NCBI GenBank assembly: GCA_949752745.1
Contig: OX457025.1
Coordinates: forward strand, 94,553,804 to 94,617,803
From: Protula sp. h YS-2021
Taxonomy: Eukaryota; Annelida; Polychaeta; Sabellida; Serpulidae
Length of the DNA stretch: 64,000 nt
Direction of reading: 5' to 3'
Shown here: positions 1 to 43,400 of the stretch, piece after piece
How positions within the stretch are numbered: the stretch's first letter is position 1
How the letters are laid out: each line of letters starts with the position of its first letter
Made by a program: the position numbers and the translations under genes
The notes under the pieces: model-generated
Database searches by the model: none
Told to the model about the DNA's origin: nothing
The model's input: only the letters and a program-made list of their open reading frames with translations

Positions 1-894
1 TTTATTATTTAATCTTTATAAAAGGTTTAAAAATGTTCTGTATAAGCACCGTTTTAAATGAGCTGGCATACAGGACCATTCAAAGACATGGCATGATTAA
101 TAATGTAAATTAATTAAATTTGCAGAAAAAAAGGGAAAAAAAAGAATGAGTGAGGACAATGTGTCTCATACCTTGGAGCGGTGTTTACACGAATTACCGT
201 GATGAGTTCAAAAATAAATATTACAATATATTCAAAAACAATTACAACATATCTTATACGCTTTGGAATACTGTGCATTCATGCTTTGTGTTTGTAATTT
301 TAGCTTTACTGTGTTGTTTGTGTGATATCTCAACTACAAGATCTCATGGCTGGTAAGGGGACGTCGCGTTATTACAGAAGGAGGGTAAGATATGCGCTCG
401 TGCAAGTCACAAAGTGCTTCGTCGACTTTTTTATACCGTCCCCATAAAATAGATGCGCACGAGTCAAGGGGTGGTGGTGTTGGCGCGGGAGGGGGGAATC
501 TATGTTTTTCGTACTTTAATGCTATAGATGACGTCACAATTGGTGCATGCTGGGGGGTGGGGGGGGGGGTGAGAGGTGGGTGACCGAAATTTTGGGGTCG
601 CCGTCGTTCGGTCCTTCAGTTCAGTCAAAAATGCGTATTAGTGTCGAGTCCTTTTGCGTGAATGAAAAATAAACAATAAACAAATAAATATCTATTAAAC
701 ATTAATTTATTAAGAAGCAAACAGAAGCTTTGAGTTGTTTATGCATTTGAGTATCTTTGTGTAATATTACGTTTACAAATAAATCAATCAATCATATCGC
801 AGTAACTGATCGGGTGTGCTTAGGAGCTTACCTTCTGAATCAATCGAGGCTTCGTAAAACAATGTTCAAACGAGTTTTTTTACTTCCTTTTCAG
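1..894. other. Non-coding, presumed intron of the plus-strand gene
   Basis: No exon can be supported here. A short plus-strand reading frame near 240-350 encodes a hydrophobic stretch ending in cysteines (VFVILALLCCLC) and is followed by a possible donor (gtaagg at 354), but its phase would not join to the exon at 895 without a stop. A G-rich patch lies at 470-580. The stretch ends in a good acceptor, tttttacttccttttcag, at 877-894. Confidence 0.4.
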
Positions 895-1671
895 CGTCAA
901 TTAAGAAGGCAACGGCTGCCGCCACACATCACCCCAATCCCAATCGAACTCCTGGGAGAGCCTGGCACAGAGGGTTGCATGCCCTCTCCCGGGGAGGGAC
1001 CCTCCATACCTCCCCCTCCCTACATCGATCAACCCCCGCCCTATGTCCTCGCGGGCGACCAAGCCAACGAGGTTGTTAGGGAAGGCAGCGGGAGTCCTGC
1101 ATTCACAGTGCACCCCAGCGGTCACCCTGTGAACGACGAGGGTGGTGTTGGTTTTGATGGGACTGATGTGAACGTAAGACACATGCAAATACCTGATGAA
1201 TGTCCAAATGGTGGCGGTTCCCCGGACACTGGTTCCCTTCATGTTGCTGGTAATGTCAACAATGGGTTCGAAGAGAGCAACGATGTGACTGGATCGTCGA
1301 GATATCATCAAGAGCCTCTGCCGAGTTTTCATTTTGGTGACATAGATTTGGCTTTACCAATAGCTGCTGATGGCGCTACTGCGCATGCTCGGGATGAGTC
1401 ACATCACAGACGGCCATCATTCTCTCCCAGGAATAGGGCGAAGAAAAAGAAGAAAAAACGAAAACGTAACGACAGGTCTCGATCCAATGAGCGTGGGCAC
1501 GCAAGAGTACCGTCCCCACAAAGGTCGCACCCCGCACCGGGGCATGGCAGGAGGCAGGAGGGGCAGAGACTCTTTGTGGCCCCTCACCATGCACCCCACC
1601 CACCCCCTGCCCCATCTATAAGTCCCTCACTGAGGCCGTTTCCGCCATCGCCCCGATCGTCTAGACTCTAG
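895..1671 (+). CDS. Terminal coding exon, proline-rich protein with PPxY motifs
   Basis: This is a 258-codon open stretch ending at TAG 1669-1671, directly after a pyrimidine tract and AG acceptor (877-894). It is clearly more GC-rich than its surroundings, as expected for coding sequence. About 40 residues in there are two PPxY motifs, PPPPYIDQPPPY, the ligand for WW domains such as those of Nedd4-type ubiquitin ligases. A Gly/Asp/Asn-rich middle follows, then a very basic stretch (RAKKKKKKRKRNDRSR) and a Ser/Pro/Arg-rich end, so most of it is probably disordered. Upstream exons, and hence the identity of the protein, are outside the window or not recognisable. PPxY tails are common in membrane adaptors of WW ligases, but that role is a guess. 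Phase at the start is 0 in this frame. An antisense open frame at 901-1332 is judged a shadow. Confidence 0.6.
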   Translation, partial: RQLRRQRLPPHITPIPIELLGEPGTEGCMPSPGEGPSIPPPPYIDQPPPYVLAGDQANEVVREGSGSPAFTVHPSGHPVNDEGGVGFDGTDVNVRHMQIPDECPNGGGSPDTGSLHVAGNVNNGFEESNDVTGSSRYHQEPLPSFHFGDIDLALPIAADGATAHARDESHHRRPSFSPRNRAKKKKKKRKRNDRSRSNERGHARVPSPQRSHPAPGHGRRQEGQRLFVAPHHAPHPPPAPSISPSLRPFPPSPRSSRL

Positions 1672-2497
1672 GTGGATTCTGAGAAGTGTCAGCTGATGTT
1701 GCATGGAAGGCTTTTATAAATTGACCCTTCAACCTTCTCCGTCAAATGTTATCGCATCGAATGTGCTACCGCTGCTTCTCGCTTATTTTTTTTTCTTATT
1801 TTTGGATCAAAATACAAAAGTCCCTATTTTTATATGAAAATTATATCACTTGGTGGAAAGTTTAGCTTTATCAGGCAAAGGCCAGTCATTTCGGTTGGTG
1901 TATATCTTTTTTTTTTTTTTTTTTTTTGCAAGTAGGGTTTTTTTTGGTGAAATTTCCGCTCTATTTTAGAAGACATATTGCTCATTCCTTTTTATGACTT
2001 GTTTTTTCTTCTTACAAATATATCGCTTTGCCGGAATATCGCGCAGATATATAAGATGCCCTACGTCATTTCAGAGAATGCCGTTGGATATCACCCCCCC
2101 CCCCCCCCGCATCCTTACCCTCACCCCTACCCACCCCTTCTGTGTTTCTGGGTCCCTCCTGAATTATTTGTGTTACACTTTTTTTTTGGGGGGGGCGGGA
2201 TAAAATTACTTTAATTCTTACATTTTTAAATTAGAATTGGAATGTTAAATTTAAAAGAAACCTGGGGTTCAAAATCTGAGTTATTTTTGATGATTTGTTT
2301 GGTTTTATGTGGGTATTTAAATGACTGATAACAACAAACCTCTTTCCTTTCTTTAGTGTGGCTTGCTTTGCTCCTCGCAGACTTTTACATAATCTGCTGT
2401 GCAATTTTATGAAATATTTCAACAATGTCTTTAGTCAAAACGCATCGTATTCAGCAGTACCCAATACAAAAAATGCAAAATTCAAATAAATAATAAA
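1672..2497 (+). promoter_or_regulatory. 3' untranslated region and polyadenylation signals
   Basis: Two overlapping canonical signals, AATAAA at 2485-2490 and 2492-2497, lie about 0.8 kb after the stop codon at 1671. Another AATAAA is in 'gagaataaac' near 2531. The region also carries a T-rich run (1908-1927) and a poly-C run (about 2094-2108). The end point of the transcript is inferred, not seen. Confidence 0.45.
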
Positions 2498-2859
2498 CAT
2501 ATATTCTCGTTCGTACATAGCCTTCTTATAGAGAATAAACATAACTTTCTCGAAAGAATTTAGTAAATTAAAGTATGACTAATTTTTCATTTCTTTTTAT
2601 TTTATTATGATTTTTTTTTGGACAAACCAGAGAGTTATGAGTAAAAAGAAATGCAATGAAGTCCTTTTGTGCGAGTGACCTAAAAATAAGTACAAACTGA
2701 GAAATAAATATTCAATATATAAATATTAAAAATATATTGTTATACAAAGAAAAACGAGAGTGTTAGGGAAAAAAAGTTGTTAAATTATTGATACCAAAGA
2801 CATGTTTGCTATCACTCCTAGAATTTAACATTTGTTATAATAACTAAACCGTATAAATA

Positions 2860-3030
2860 AAATTTTAGATATCTGAATTAAATTTAAGATATGAAAAAGG
2901 TCACAAGAGTATAACTGAAATATCATAAAGAATTTAGGTATCTTTAACAGAATGGTGGACATATTACAATAAATTTTATGTGTCTAAAATGGTAACAGTA
3001 AATATAAAGAATTATTTTAGATATCAGAAG
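2860..3030. repeat. AGATATCT-motif cluster, copy 1
   Basis: Recurring 'tttagatatct', 'ttaagatat' and 'ttaggtatct' motifs at roughly 20-60 bp spacing. Related clusters occur at 5340-5500, 35340-35420, 43320-43400 and 51340-51410. Confidence 0.5.
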
Positions 3031-5339
3031 TTAATTATTGACATTTATTATGAATTTAGGACACAAAAATATTTGAATGTATTTAAAAATAAGCAACGTA
3101 TGTTGAAAGGGGCATTGCACAGGCGACATTTTTTATGCTAATCAAATTTATTGGCATTTTTATGAAGAGAGTCTGCTGGCTTCTCCCGAACCCTGGCTTG
3201 AAATTTAAGCATGTCAATTTTTATCCCAGGTTATCCCAGCTTATATCCCCCCTTAATTGTAAAACAAACCTTGTCACAACATATTTTTAGCTGGAACCAA
3301 TATCAAAACAACGCATCCGCAAAAAGTAAACAACAAAATTATATATTTCACTGTAGCACCGACATTCGATTTTTAAGCAATCAATTTTGGAAATGGAAAC
3401 TATTTTTTTATGAACATTATTTTATAAAATGTGTCATTTATTTCAATCTGATAGTCATAATCAACCAATTTATGTCGCAATATTTTTCGGAGTATCATTT
3501 TATACAGTTTATTTCATCACTTAAATTCGGGCATAAAATTAAACAAAGATAAAAACCGTTTTTAAAAGTACAAGTTGCATCTGTGTTAATTTGATTAAAT
3601 AAATAACCAAGATTCACTACAATTAAAGTGTTCTATTTCACGTGTTTTATTAGTTAAAAGAACTGCAATAACCATGCAAATACCTTATAACGATGGGTAT
3701 GAAAATGTGATACTTAAAAAAAGTAGTTATTGCATTGTTTTTGATTTCCATTCCACCAGGCCAAGAAACACAATACTTCTCGGCGTTTATGTACATGTGC
3801 GGATACTTCACTGAGAAGCGTTGTCAGGAAAAAAGTACTACAGCGAACTGGATTTCCGTTTTCAAAATGTGGGGGAATCGGGTCTAATATCCAACGTGAA
3901 ATAGCAGTCTTATGAAGTTAAAAAGGGATGTTTACACACAAAATCAGTTGCATTCCAGTATGAAACTAGGAGCTGAGCTCATTCCGCTAGCGAAATGTTA
4001 AACACTTGACAAAAATTGAAACGCAAAAATACTTCCTTCAATGGGTTATTTCTTGAATAATATATTGCAAACAACATAGCTTGAATACGTCTTATAAGCC
4101 GAGTAGTGTTTGGTTGTTGTTGACTTCAAGTTTTATTGACTGATCAGGCATACGCCTTGTTATCTATTTACGCAGTGAGAGCTCGCGCAAAGCTCACTGA
4201 GCAAATGTTTATACTGTGCTGTCGTTAAATGCTACGCATTTATTTGCAAAAAAATACACTCTTTTCACATGGCGTTTTATCAAAGAAAACGAAATCAAAG
4301 ACGAAAATAAAAAATGAAATGCACAGATCAAGCTCTTCATAAGTCCCAAGTTTCATGGTCGTAGTGCCCAGAGTGTCAGAGAAGAAGAAGACACAAAAAA
4401 TCGGAAAAACTGTCAAGAAGAAAAAAAAGGACGAATTTTGCTCGCACAAATTCATATAACCCTTGCAAGCCAAAGGCATGTCAAGTGTTAAATTATCAAT
4501 GGCATAGTTGGACACGATGAAAATAGGCAAAACTGGGGAATTAGTACAAAATATGATGAATGCAAAAAAGAAGATTCCCTTTGGCATAATCTGCGCTTGT
4601 CCCAAAACGACATGCCCAATACGCAGCATGTTGAAAATAGTTACAGGGACTTCATTTGATTGCACTGGTTTTATATTTGTGACACACAGCGATACATCTT
4701 CGCAGAAAGGGTTTATGTATAACTAACGCTTTTATAGAAAAAACCCTTTTCACTAAAGACATTGGAATGAGACTTCAAGGGGACGCAGATCACATGGGAA
4801 GCAAACAATATGAAAGTAAAGGGTGTGTGGACTGTGTTTGGGGGAGGGGTTCTCTTGGTGGACTGCATGGACGAACGAATGGTGTGGCGTGCTGTTGAAC
4901 TGTACGTGTGAAAATAAAAAAAAAGGCATTGGCAAAAAAGGCAAGGAAAATAACAATTTACCCAAATAAAAAAAACTTTAAAAACCAAAATACTCGAGAA
5001 AATATTAATTCAGTGGCCGTATCGAATGCTGCATACGGATGTGATGTAGTTATTGTGTAGTTATTGTGTAGTTATTGTGTATCGGCCAATAATTACATAT
5101 ACTTTTACTACTGGTGGGTTAAATTTTCCAGCTTCTGTAAAATATGACCAAAAGAAACGAATAAATATTTGGATTTGTGTTTTCTTATGCGAATCGGTTG
5201 ATATATATTTTTGCTAATTGATTTACATATAGCTTTTTAACTTCTTAAATTTTGTGCAGAAATACCTGAAATTAAATAGTTGAAATCGTATTACATGTGA
5301 AAATATGATAAGGCTTTTACAGACAACAACATAAAAAGT

Positions 5340-5500
5340 GAACAACAGATATCAACAGCCGATTTAGAGATATTTAATGAAAAGTTAGATATCTCGAATT
5401 GATCTTTACATATTAAGTATTATTTAAGATATCTCTAAATAATGAAAAAATGGAGCTTTAATTTAAGATATCTAAGGTGAAACTGAATAAATTTTAAAAT
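5340..5500. repeat. AGATATCT-motif cluster, copy 2
   Basis: Several near-palindromic gatatc/agatatct motifs separated by AT-rich spacers. Same motif family as 2860-3030. Confidence 0.5.
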
Positions 5501-7103
5501 CAGCTAGAAATATATATAATTCTCAATAAAATTTGAAAAAAGGGCTTCTCATACTTCTTAATGTAAATTAAAAATGTCCAGGGAAAGGTGCTTACTGGGA
5601 GAGACCAGAAAACGTTAGTAAAGTGGGAAACAAAAATGGTAGCTGTGCAATGATTCATGATGTCTGGCTTAGTTTAAGACAGAGATGGATTCCTTACATG
5701 TGTGTGCACTTAATGACGGCACCAGTCCCACACATCTGATCGGCAGAGAGAATTCCTACGAAACTGTCAAATGAATTTTGTAAGATGACGATCGCTGAAT
5801 TACTTTCCCTTGGTGGACACGATATAATTGAGCTGATGGGTTGAAATAAACATGAAAGTTCGCGATTTAAAGATAGAAGTGTCAACATCTACCTCCCCCC
5901 CCCCCCCCCTCCAGTGAAATACTCGTAAGATTATAGGGAGGTTACTCAGAAGGTTTACTTCATAGCTACCCGGTGGCAATATGCATGACTCTAGTGAACA
6001 TATAACAATAAAGTTGTGTAGCATGGAATTCATGAAAGAAAAAAAAAACAGTTTTATGACTTCAATATTGAAACAAATGTCTGAGATTGCACATAAAATT
6101 GTTTGTTTCTGTCCATCGCTCGACTTATATATCTGTCCGTATTCTCAAGATCGTAAGTTTAGAAACTTATCTTGGGGTACAGGAAGCGATCTTGGGGTCG
6201 AGTTAACAGTGTCAGATCTGAGACCAGTGACTTCAGTTTTAACTCATCCGTATTTCAGGGACAATTTTGGTTTAAATCTTACGCCATCCAAAGAAAAATC
6301 TTTACCGGAGTCCACTTACGTAACATAACTATCCGAAGGCGGGTGACTTCATTACAAATTCATAGTAAATTTCTACCCTATAATTATTGAAAAGAAAATA
6401 AATAAATAAATAAGGTGCATTAGAAAATCCATGAAGATAAGTGGGGAGAGGGGGAGAGGCCCGGTGGAGGGGAGGGGGGATCGAAACATGGAACATATCA
6501 GCTGTTCCTGCTTGTGCACTTTTGCCCTTCGTATTTTTTGCAGTGCCATTTTTCGGCGTTTGCCCGTTGCCATTATTTCCATTGTCGATTTTTCCCCTTA
6601 TCATCAGTGAAAAGAAGGTCGTTTGTCACAGCATCCATTCGCCACTTTAAAGCGCAATTATATTATATGAAATGATGATGGGATAATAAATCAGCAGACA
6701 CAAGAAGCCACACATCGCCAACAAAGACAAAACTGCGTTTTCAATATAATAAGAAATTATGCAGAAAACTGATAAGCAATTATTCTTGAATATAGAACAC
6801 AGTCGCACTCGTCTGATCATGAAACAGGCTTTTATAAAACAAGCTCTGGGGTTCTTTTGTTTCGAGTCAGATAAAATAAATAAAAATTAGTGCTAGTAAA
6901 TAAATATTAATAAATGTGCAGCTTAGCAACAAACGGATTGTTATTTTGAATTTTGAATAGATGTTTGAAAATCGACAAATTCAATTTGGTTATAGTTTGG
7001 TTGTGACTGATCACGATCACAGATCAACGTCTTTTCAACGTTTGTCAAAGACGCTGATTAGACGTTAGATGAGCAACGGTTTTAGACGTTGCTTTTGGCC
7101 GCA

Positions 7104-7397
7104 AGTAGTAGGAAAATGGGTGTTCTGTATCAACGTGTGATGTCATCAATCAAGCCCCCCCCCCCCCCCTCAGTAGGTGGAAAGCGACAGTTCCACGGCT
7201 GTCAATCATCATGACGTCATCAATCAAACCTTGAGAGCCGTTGAACTCTCGTTTCTCCCCTGCTGAGGAGCGGGGCTTGATTGATAACGTCGCGATAATT
7301 GACTGGTCCAGAACTCTCCTTTTCCCCCTACTGACGGGCGGAGCTTGAGTGATGTCACGATGATTGATTGATACAGAACACCCATTTCCCTACTACT
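7104..7397. mobile_element. MITE-like element with about 30-bp terminal inverted repeats
   Basis: The left end reads agtagtaggaaaatgggtgt and continues to 'tctgtatcaa'. The right end is its reverse complement with one or two differences ('ttgatacagaacaccc' then 'tttccctactact'). The 294-bp interior has no coding potential. It contains several related 'gatgtcatcaatcaagc' / 'gcttgattgat' segments that are inverted copies of each other, plus a C15 run. A target-site duplication is not clear; gca is found on both sides at slightly different offsets. Confidence 0.7.
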
Positions 7398-7427
7398 GTC
7401 GCAAACCGAAACCCCAATTTGGTACAA

Positions 7428-7429
<2 letters not shown>

Positions 7430-7486
<57 letters not shown>

Positions 7487-7505
7487 GCGAGAGAGAGAGA
7501 GAGGA
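7430..7505. repeat. (GA)n microsatellite
   Basis: Nearly perfect GA dinucleotide run of about 75 bp, starting 30 bp after the MITE-like element. Confidence 0.95.
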
Positions 7506-8316
7506 GGGTAGAGAGCCTTTTTGATCTGACAGTCAGAGAAAACAGAAACAAAATTGCGAGTTTCATAGTTGGAGCAAAAAAGTCAGTCTTGGTCATTCAC
7601 TTCGTGTTCGTGTGCGACTGTGAGAGAGATGGGGATCGCTTGCTTGCTGTCTTCATTGTGGAACCTCAGGGTTCGAACCTGATATCTTTCGTGTTCACTT
7701 TTTAATATTCTGCTCTGCAATGCAGGGCATTGGGGCTCCAGCAGCAACTTATGAGTTTAGTACATAAATATATTTACTGAGTTGGTTCCCGATTTGTCTT
7801 GGGATTAGGCTGGTTTCCGGCTGATAATATCGATCGCAAATGACCCATTTAATACTGCCAGATTAAATATTTTCAACAGGTTGGTCGAGATGATCTTGAG
7901 TACACAAAGACATATGGAATTATTTACATGTATGATATCAAAAGTTTGAGAGACTCCGCTTCCTGCTCTCGTTCCCCTTCTCTCCCCTCCACTCCCCTGC
8001 CCACCGAGGCAATAGAAAAAGTCAAGACCACCCGGGGTCCAGGGACACCTCACGCTTCGGCCTTTATAGCGTCTTGGGAGTTATGATGTATAGCATATCA
8101 ATTTGTGAGCAAAACGCAGCTCCATCTGTTAACCACCGCCAACTTCACTGCCTCCCTTGACCCAGCTATATCACTTCAATACGCGCGTCTGTACTGCGCC
8201 GATACCAACTTCCGCTTTCTGTACTTCCTTCATAACTTAGTAATAATTGTTGAAACACCATTTAACTCAAACAATCAGTTTGTGTAGAAAGTTTACTTCC
8301 CATCCTACTTACTGCT
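7506..8316. other. Intergenic, nothing recognised
   Basis: No coding exon, RNA gene or repeat could be supported. A GGGTTCGAACCT sequence at about 7669 resembles a tRNA B box but no matching A box or cloverleaf is visible. Confidence 0.4.
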
Positions 8317-9024
8317 TATTTTATTTGTTTATTTATTGATTTATTTATTTATTTAATTTCTGTGTAGTCATTGGATAACACTCAGAAACAAACTGTCTGC
8401 GCAAGCTGTCTGTGCAACATTCTGCTGAAACTGCGATCTCAACAGCCCACCTCTATAGTGATTCGGTCCGTTGTCGCTGCTCTGCAACGGCCTACCTCTA
8501 CAGCGATTTATTCTGTTTTCGTTGCAGTCGGATAGCTAACCTCTACGGCGGCTCGGTCTGTTGTCATTGCTGTGCAACGACCAGCCTCTACAGCGATTCA
8601 TTCTGTTGTCGTTGCTGTCGGACAACCAACCTCTATAGCGGTTCGGTCCGTTGCCGTTGCTGTGCAAAGGCCAACCTCTACAGCGATTTATTCTGTTGTC
8701 GTCGCTGTCGGACAGCAAACCTCTAGGGCGGTTCGGTCTGTTGTCGTTGTCCAACAGTCATCCTGTGGAGTGGCTTATAGTGTGGAGTGTATTACGCCGT
8801 TTGGTTCCGCACGCCCATTGGAGATTCCACGAAAACAGTAGTCATTAAATAAATGGGATTACTTTTGAAAACTCCATCCGTTTTGGATTTGTATTAACAG
8901 ATCTCTCCAGCTGTTAGCTTTATAACAACAATGCATCAAAGTGGAGCCAAAATATGTTAAAATGCGACGTCGCTGTGCATGTCAAAAACTTACGTTATCC
9001 CGTTTTCGAATAATGTTCACGGCG
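8317..9024 (-). promoter_or_regulatory. Rdl: 3' untranslated region of the GABA receptor gene
   Basis: This is the minus-strand sequence downstream of the stop codon at 9025. Candidate AATAAA signals (TTTATT on the plus strand) are at 8687-8692 and 8507-8512, inside the 45-bp repeats, and in a dense cluster at 8320-8354. Which one is used cannot be decided from sequence. Confidence 0.45.
8449..8763. repeat. 45-bp minisatellite, seven units
   Basis: Units start at 8449, 8494, 8539, 8584, 8629, 8674 and 8719, each beginning cctcta[ct]agcg after one base. Two unit types alternate: one with 'gatt[tc]attctgttgtcg' and one with 'ggttcggtc[ct]gttg', giving a 90-bp higher-order period. Because 45 is a multiple of 3, both strands stay open and look protein-like (15-residue repeats), but the position just after the receptor stop codon argues for untranslated sequence. 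Confidence 0.85.
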
Positions 9025-41966
<32,942 letters not shown>

Positions 41967-42165
41967 TTTGTATATGCCAACTCTATTTCCCTTTTTTTAT
42001 CTGTATCTTTTTATAGATCTATCCTACTGTGGCTGTAACTTGTTGCAAAGCTGATGTCTGCGTCTTATTTTAAGAAGCTTTGAGAAATTCATGAAATATA
42101 TATTTTCATATAATTGAAGGACATTTTATCCCAGTGCTGTCGTGAAGTGACAGATCTTAAGTGGT
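41967..42165 (-). promoter_or_regulatory. Rdl: 5' untranslated part of exon 1, possibly after a non-coding exon
   Basis: On the minus strand a strong acceptor, tctctcttcctccacag, ends at 42166, and a second one (ttttcatttcag) ends at 42229. Either suggests that a non-coding 5' exon exists further upstream (above 42.2 kb). Between this acceptor and the chosen ATG there is at least one short upstream frame (ATG TCC TTC ... TGA). The transcription start was not located. Confidence 0.4.
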
Positions 42166-42537
42166 CTGTGGAGGAAGAGAGAAGAAGGCTGGTCACGTGC
42201 TCTTTATGAGTGCTGTCTTCCTCACTATCTGAAATGAAAAAAAAAATTGGTTAAAAATGTTTAACACTGGCTTGCATTATGCTGACTGTTCCGTGTAGAA
42301 ATGTGTGATTCACTTTCAGCACGTTAGAGTATATATAAGGCGAGAACCGTTGATGCCTGAATTGTTTGCACCACTAATGCGCATCGTCGCGAGAGGTGTG
42401 CAAATTGATTGGCTAAGCTTGGCATACAATCAGCTTACCAGCTCATCCCCTCTACCCTCTTCCCCGTAAACAGGTGCTTCAACGGGTGCCGGTTTGCGTC
42501 CCACCCAACCCAACGACACGTTTTTTATCCACGTTTT

Positions 42538-42697
42538 TCTCTCTCTCTCTCTCTCTCTCTCGCCTTTTTCATCTCTCCTTCTGCTCCTCCTCCTGCTCCT
42601 CCTGTTTCTCCTCCTCCTCCTCTCTCTCTGTCTCTCGCCTTTCTCATCTTTCCTTCTGCCCCTCCTCCTGCTCCTTCTCCTGCTCCTCATCTTACTC

Positions 42698-42770
<73 letters not shown>

Positions 42771-42918
42771 CTATGTCTCTCGCTTTCCCTATCTTGCCTG
42801 TTCTCTCGCCTCCCTCTCTCTCTCTCGCTTTCCCTAAAAGCCGCCACTTTGCTGTAGAAAGAATACAACAATTCCTCTTTTGCTCTGCCCTCTCTCCTCT
42901 TCCTCCTTCTCCTCCTCC

Positions 42919-42969
<51 letters not shown>

Positions 42970-43144
42970 TTCCCCATCTTCCATCCTCTCGCTCCTCTGT
43001 CTTTCTCTCTCACTCTCTATCTCTCGCTTTCCCTAAAAGCCGCCACTTTGCTGTAGAAAGAATACAACAATTCCTCTTTTGCTCTGCCCTCTCTCCTCTT
43101 CCTCCTTCTCCTCCTCCTCACTCACTCTCTCTCTCTCTCTCTCT

Positions 43145-43199
<55 letters not shown>

Positions 43200-43290
43200 T
43201 TCCCCATCTTCCATCCTCTCGCTCCTCTGTCTTTCTCTCTCACTCTCTATCTCTCGCTTTCCCTCCCTCACCACCTCCTCCTTTATAGTT
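42538..43290. repeat. CT/GA-rich block with a ~200-bp tandem duplication
   Basis: Several (CT)n runs are embedded in a larger duplication: 'aaaagccgccactttgctgt' and the following ~85 bp occur at about 42835 and 43033, and 'ggtttccccatcttccatcc' occurs at about 42967 and 43198. On the receptor's sense strand this is (GA)n-rich sequence starting about 0.4 kb upstream of the inferred 5' exon. Confidence 0.9.
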
Positions 43291-43319
43291 GTTTCTCCGC
43301 GGCATCGGGCAGTTTGTAC

Positions 43320-43400
43320 GCGTCATAGATATCACGAAGTCTTTTTAGATATCGCAAATTCAATCACACATATCTTAAAGATATCTAGCGATACATTCAA
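43320..43400. repeat. AGATATCT-motif cluster, copy 4
   Basis: 'tagatatcacgaag', 'tagatatcgcaaat', 'catatcttaaagatatct' within 80 bp. Confidence 0.5.

Larger units (their letters stand above)
2498..7103. other. Intergenic region, no gene supported
   Basis: AT-rich DNA between two convergent transcription units. It includes two clusters of AGATATCT-like motifs (2860-3030 and 5340-5500) and a poly-C run at about 5887-5909. Minus-strand open frames around 4240-4988 are rich in Phe from A-runs on the plus strand and show no family features, so they are left out. Confidence 0.5.

Noticed and set aside
240..356. Upstream membrane-spanning exon (VFVILALLCCLC) for the PPxY gene
   Set aside because: The apparent donor leaves phase 2, and joining to the exon at 895 in that phase hits a stop at once; could only work with an unseen exon between.
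4240..4988. Minus-strand open frames with hydrophobic, Phe-rich products
   Set aside because: Composition follows A-rich plus-strand DNA; no family motif and no supporting splice or start context.
7660..7690. tRNA gene suggested by a GGTTCGAACC B-box-like sequence
   Set aside because: No A box, acceptor stem or anticodon arm can be formed around it.
8412..8754. Cys-rich 15-residue repeat protein on the plus strand, or Asn/Arg-rich one on the minus strand
   Set aside because: The 45-bp unit keeps frames open by arithmetic; location is the 3' region of the receptor gene and there is no start context or exon structure.
42325..42345. TATA box (tatataagg) near 42331
   Set aside because: It is best formed on the plus strand, opposite to the receptor gene, and no plus-strand exon follows; not assigned as a promoter.
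42409..43288. Long Ser/Leu-rich and Arg/Glu-rich open frames
   Set aside because: Translation of CT/GA runs and their duplicated block.
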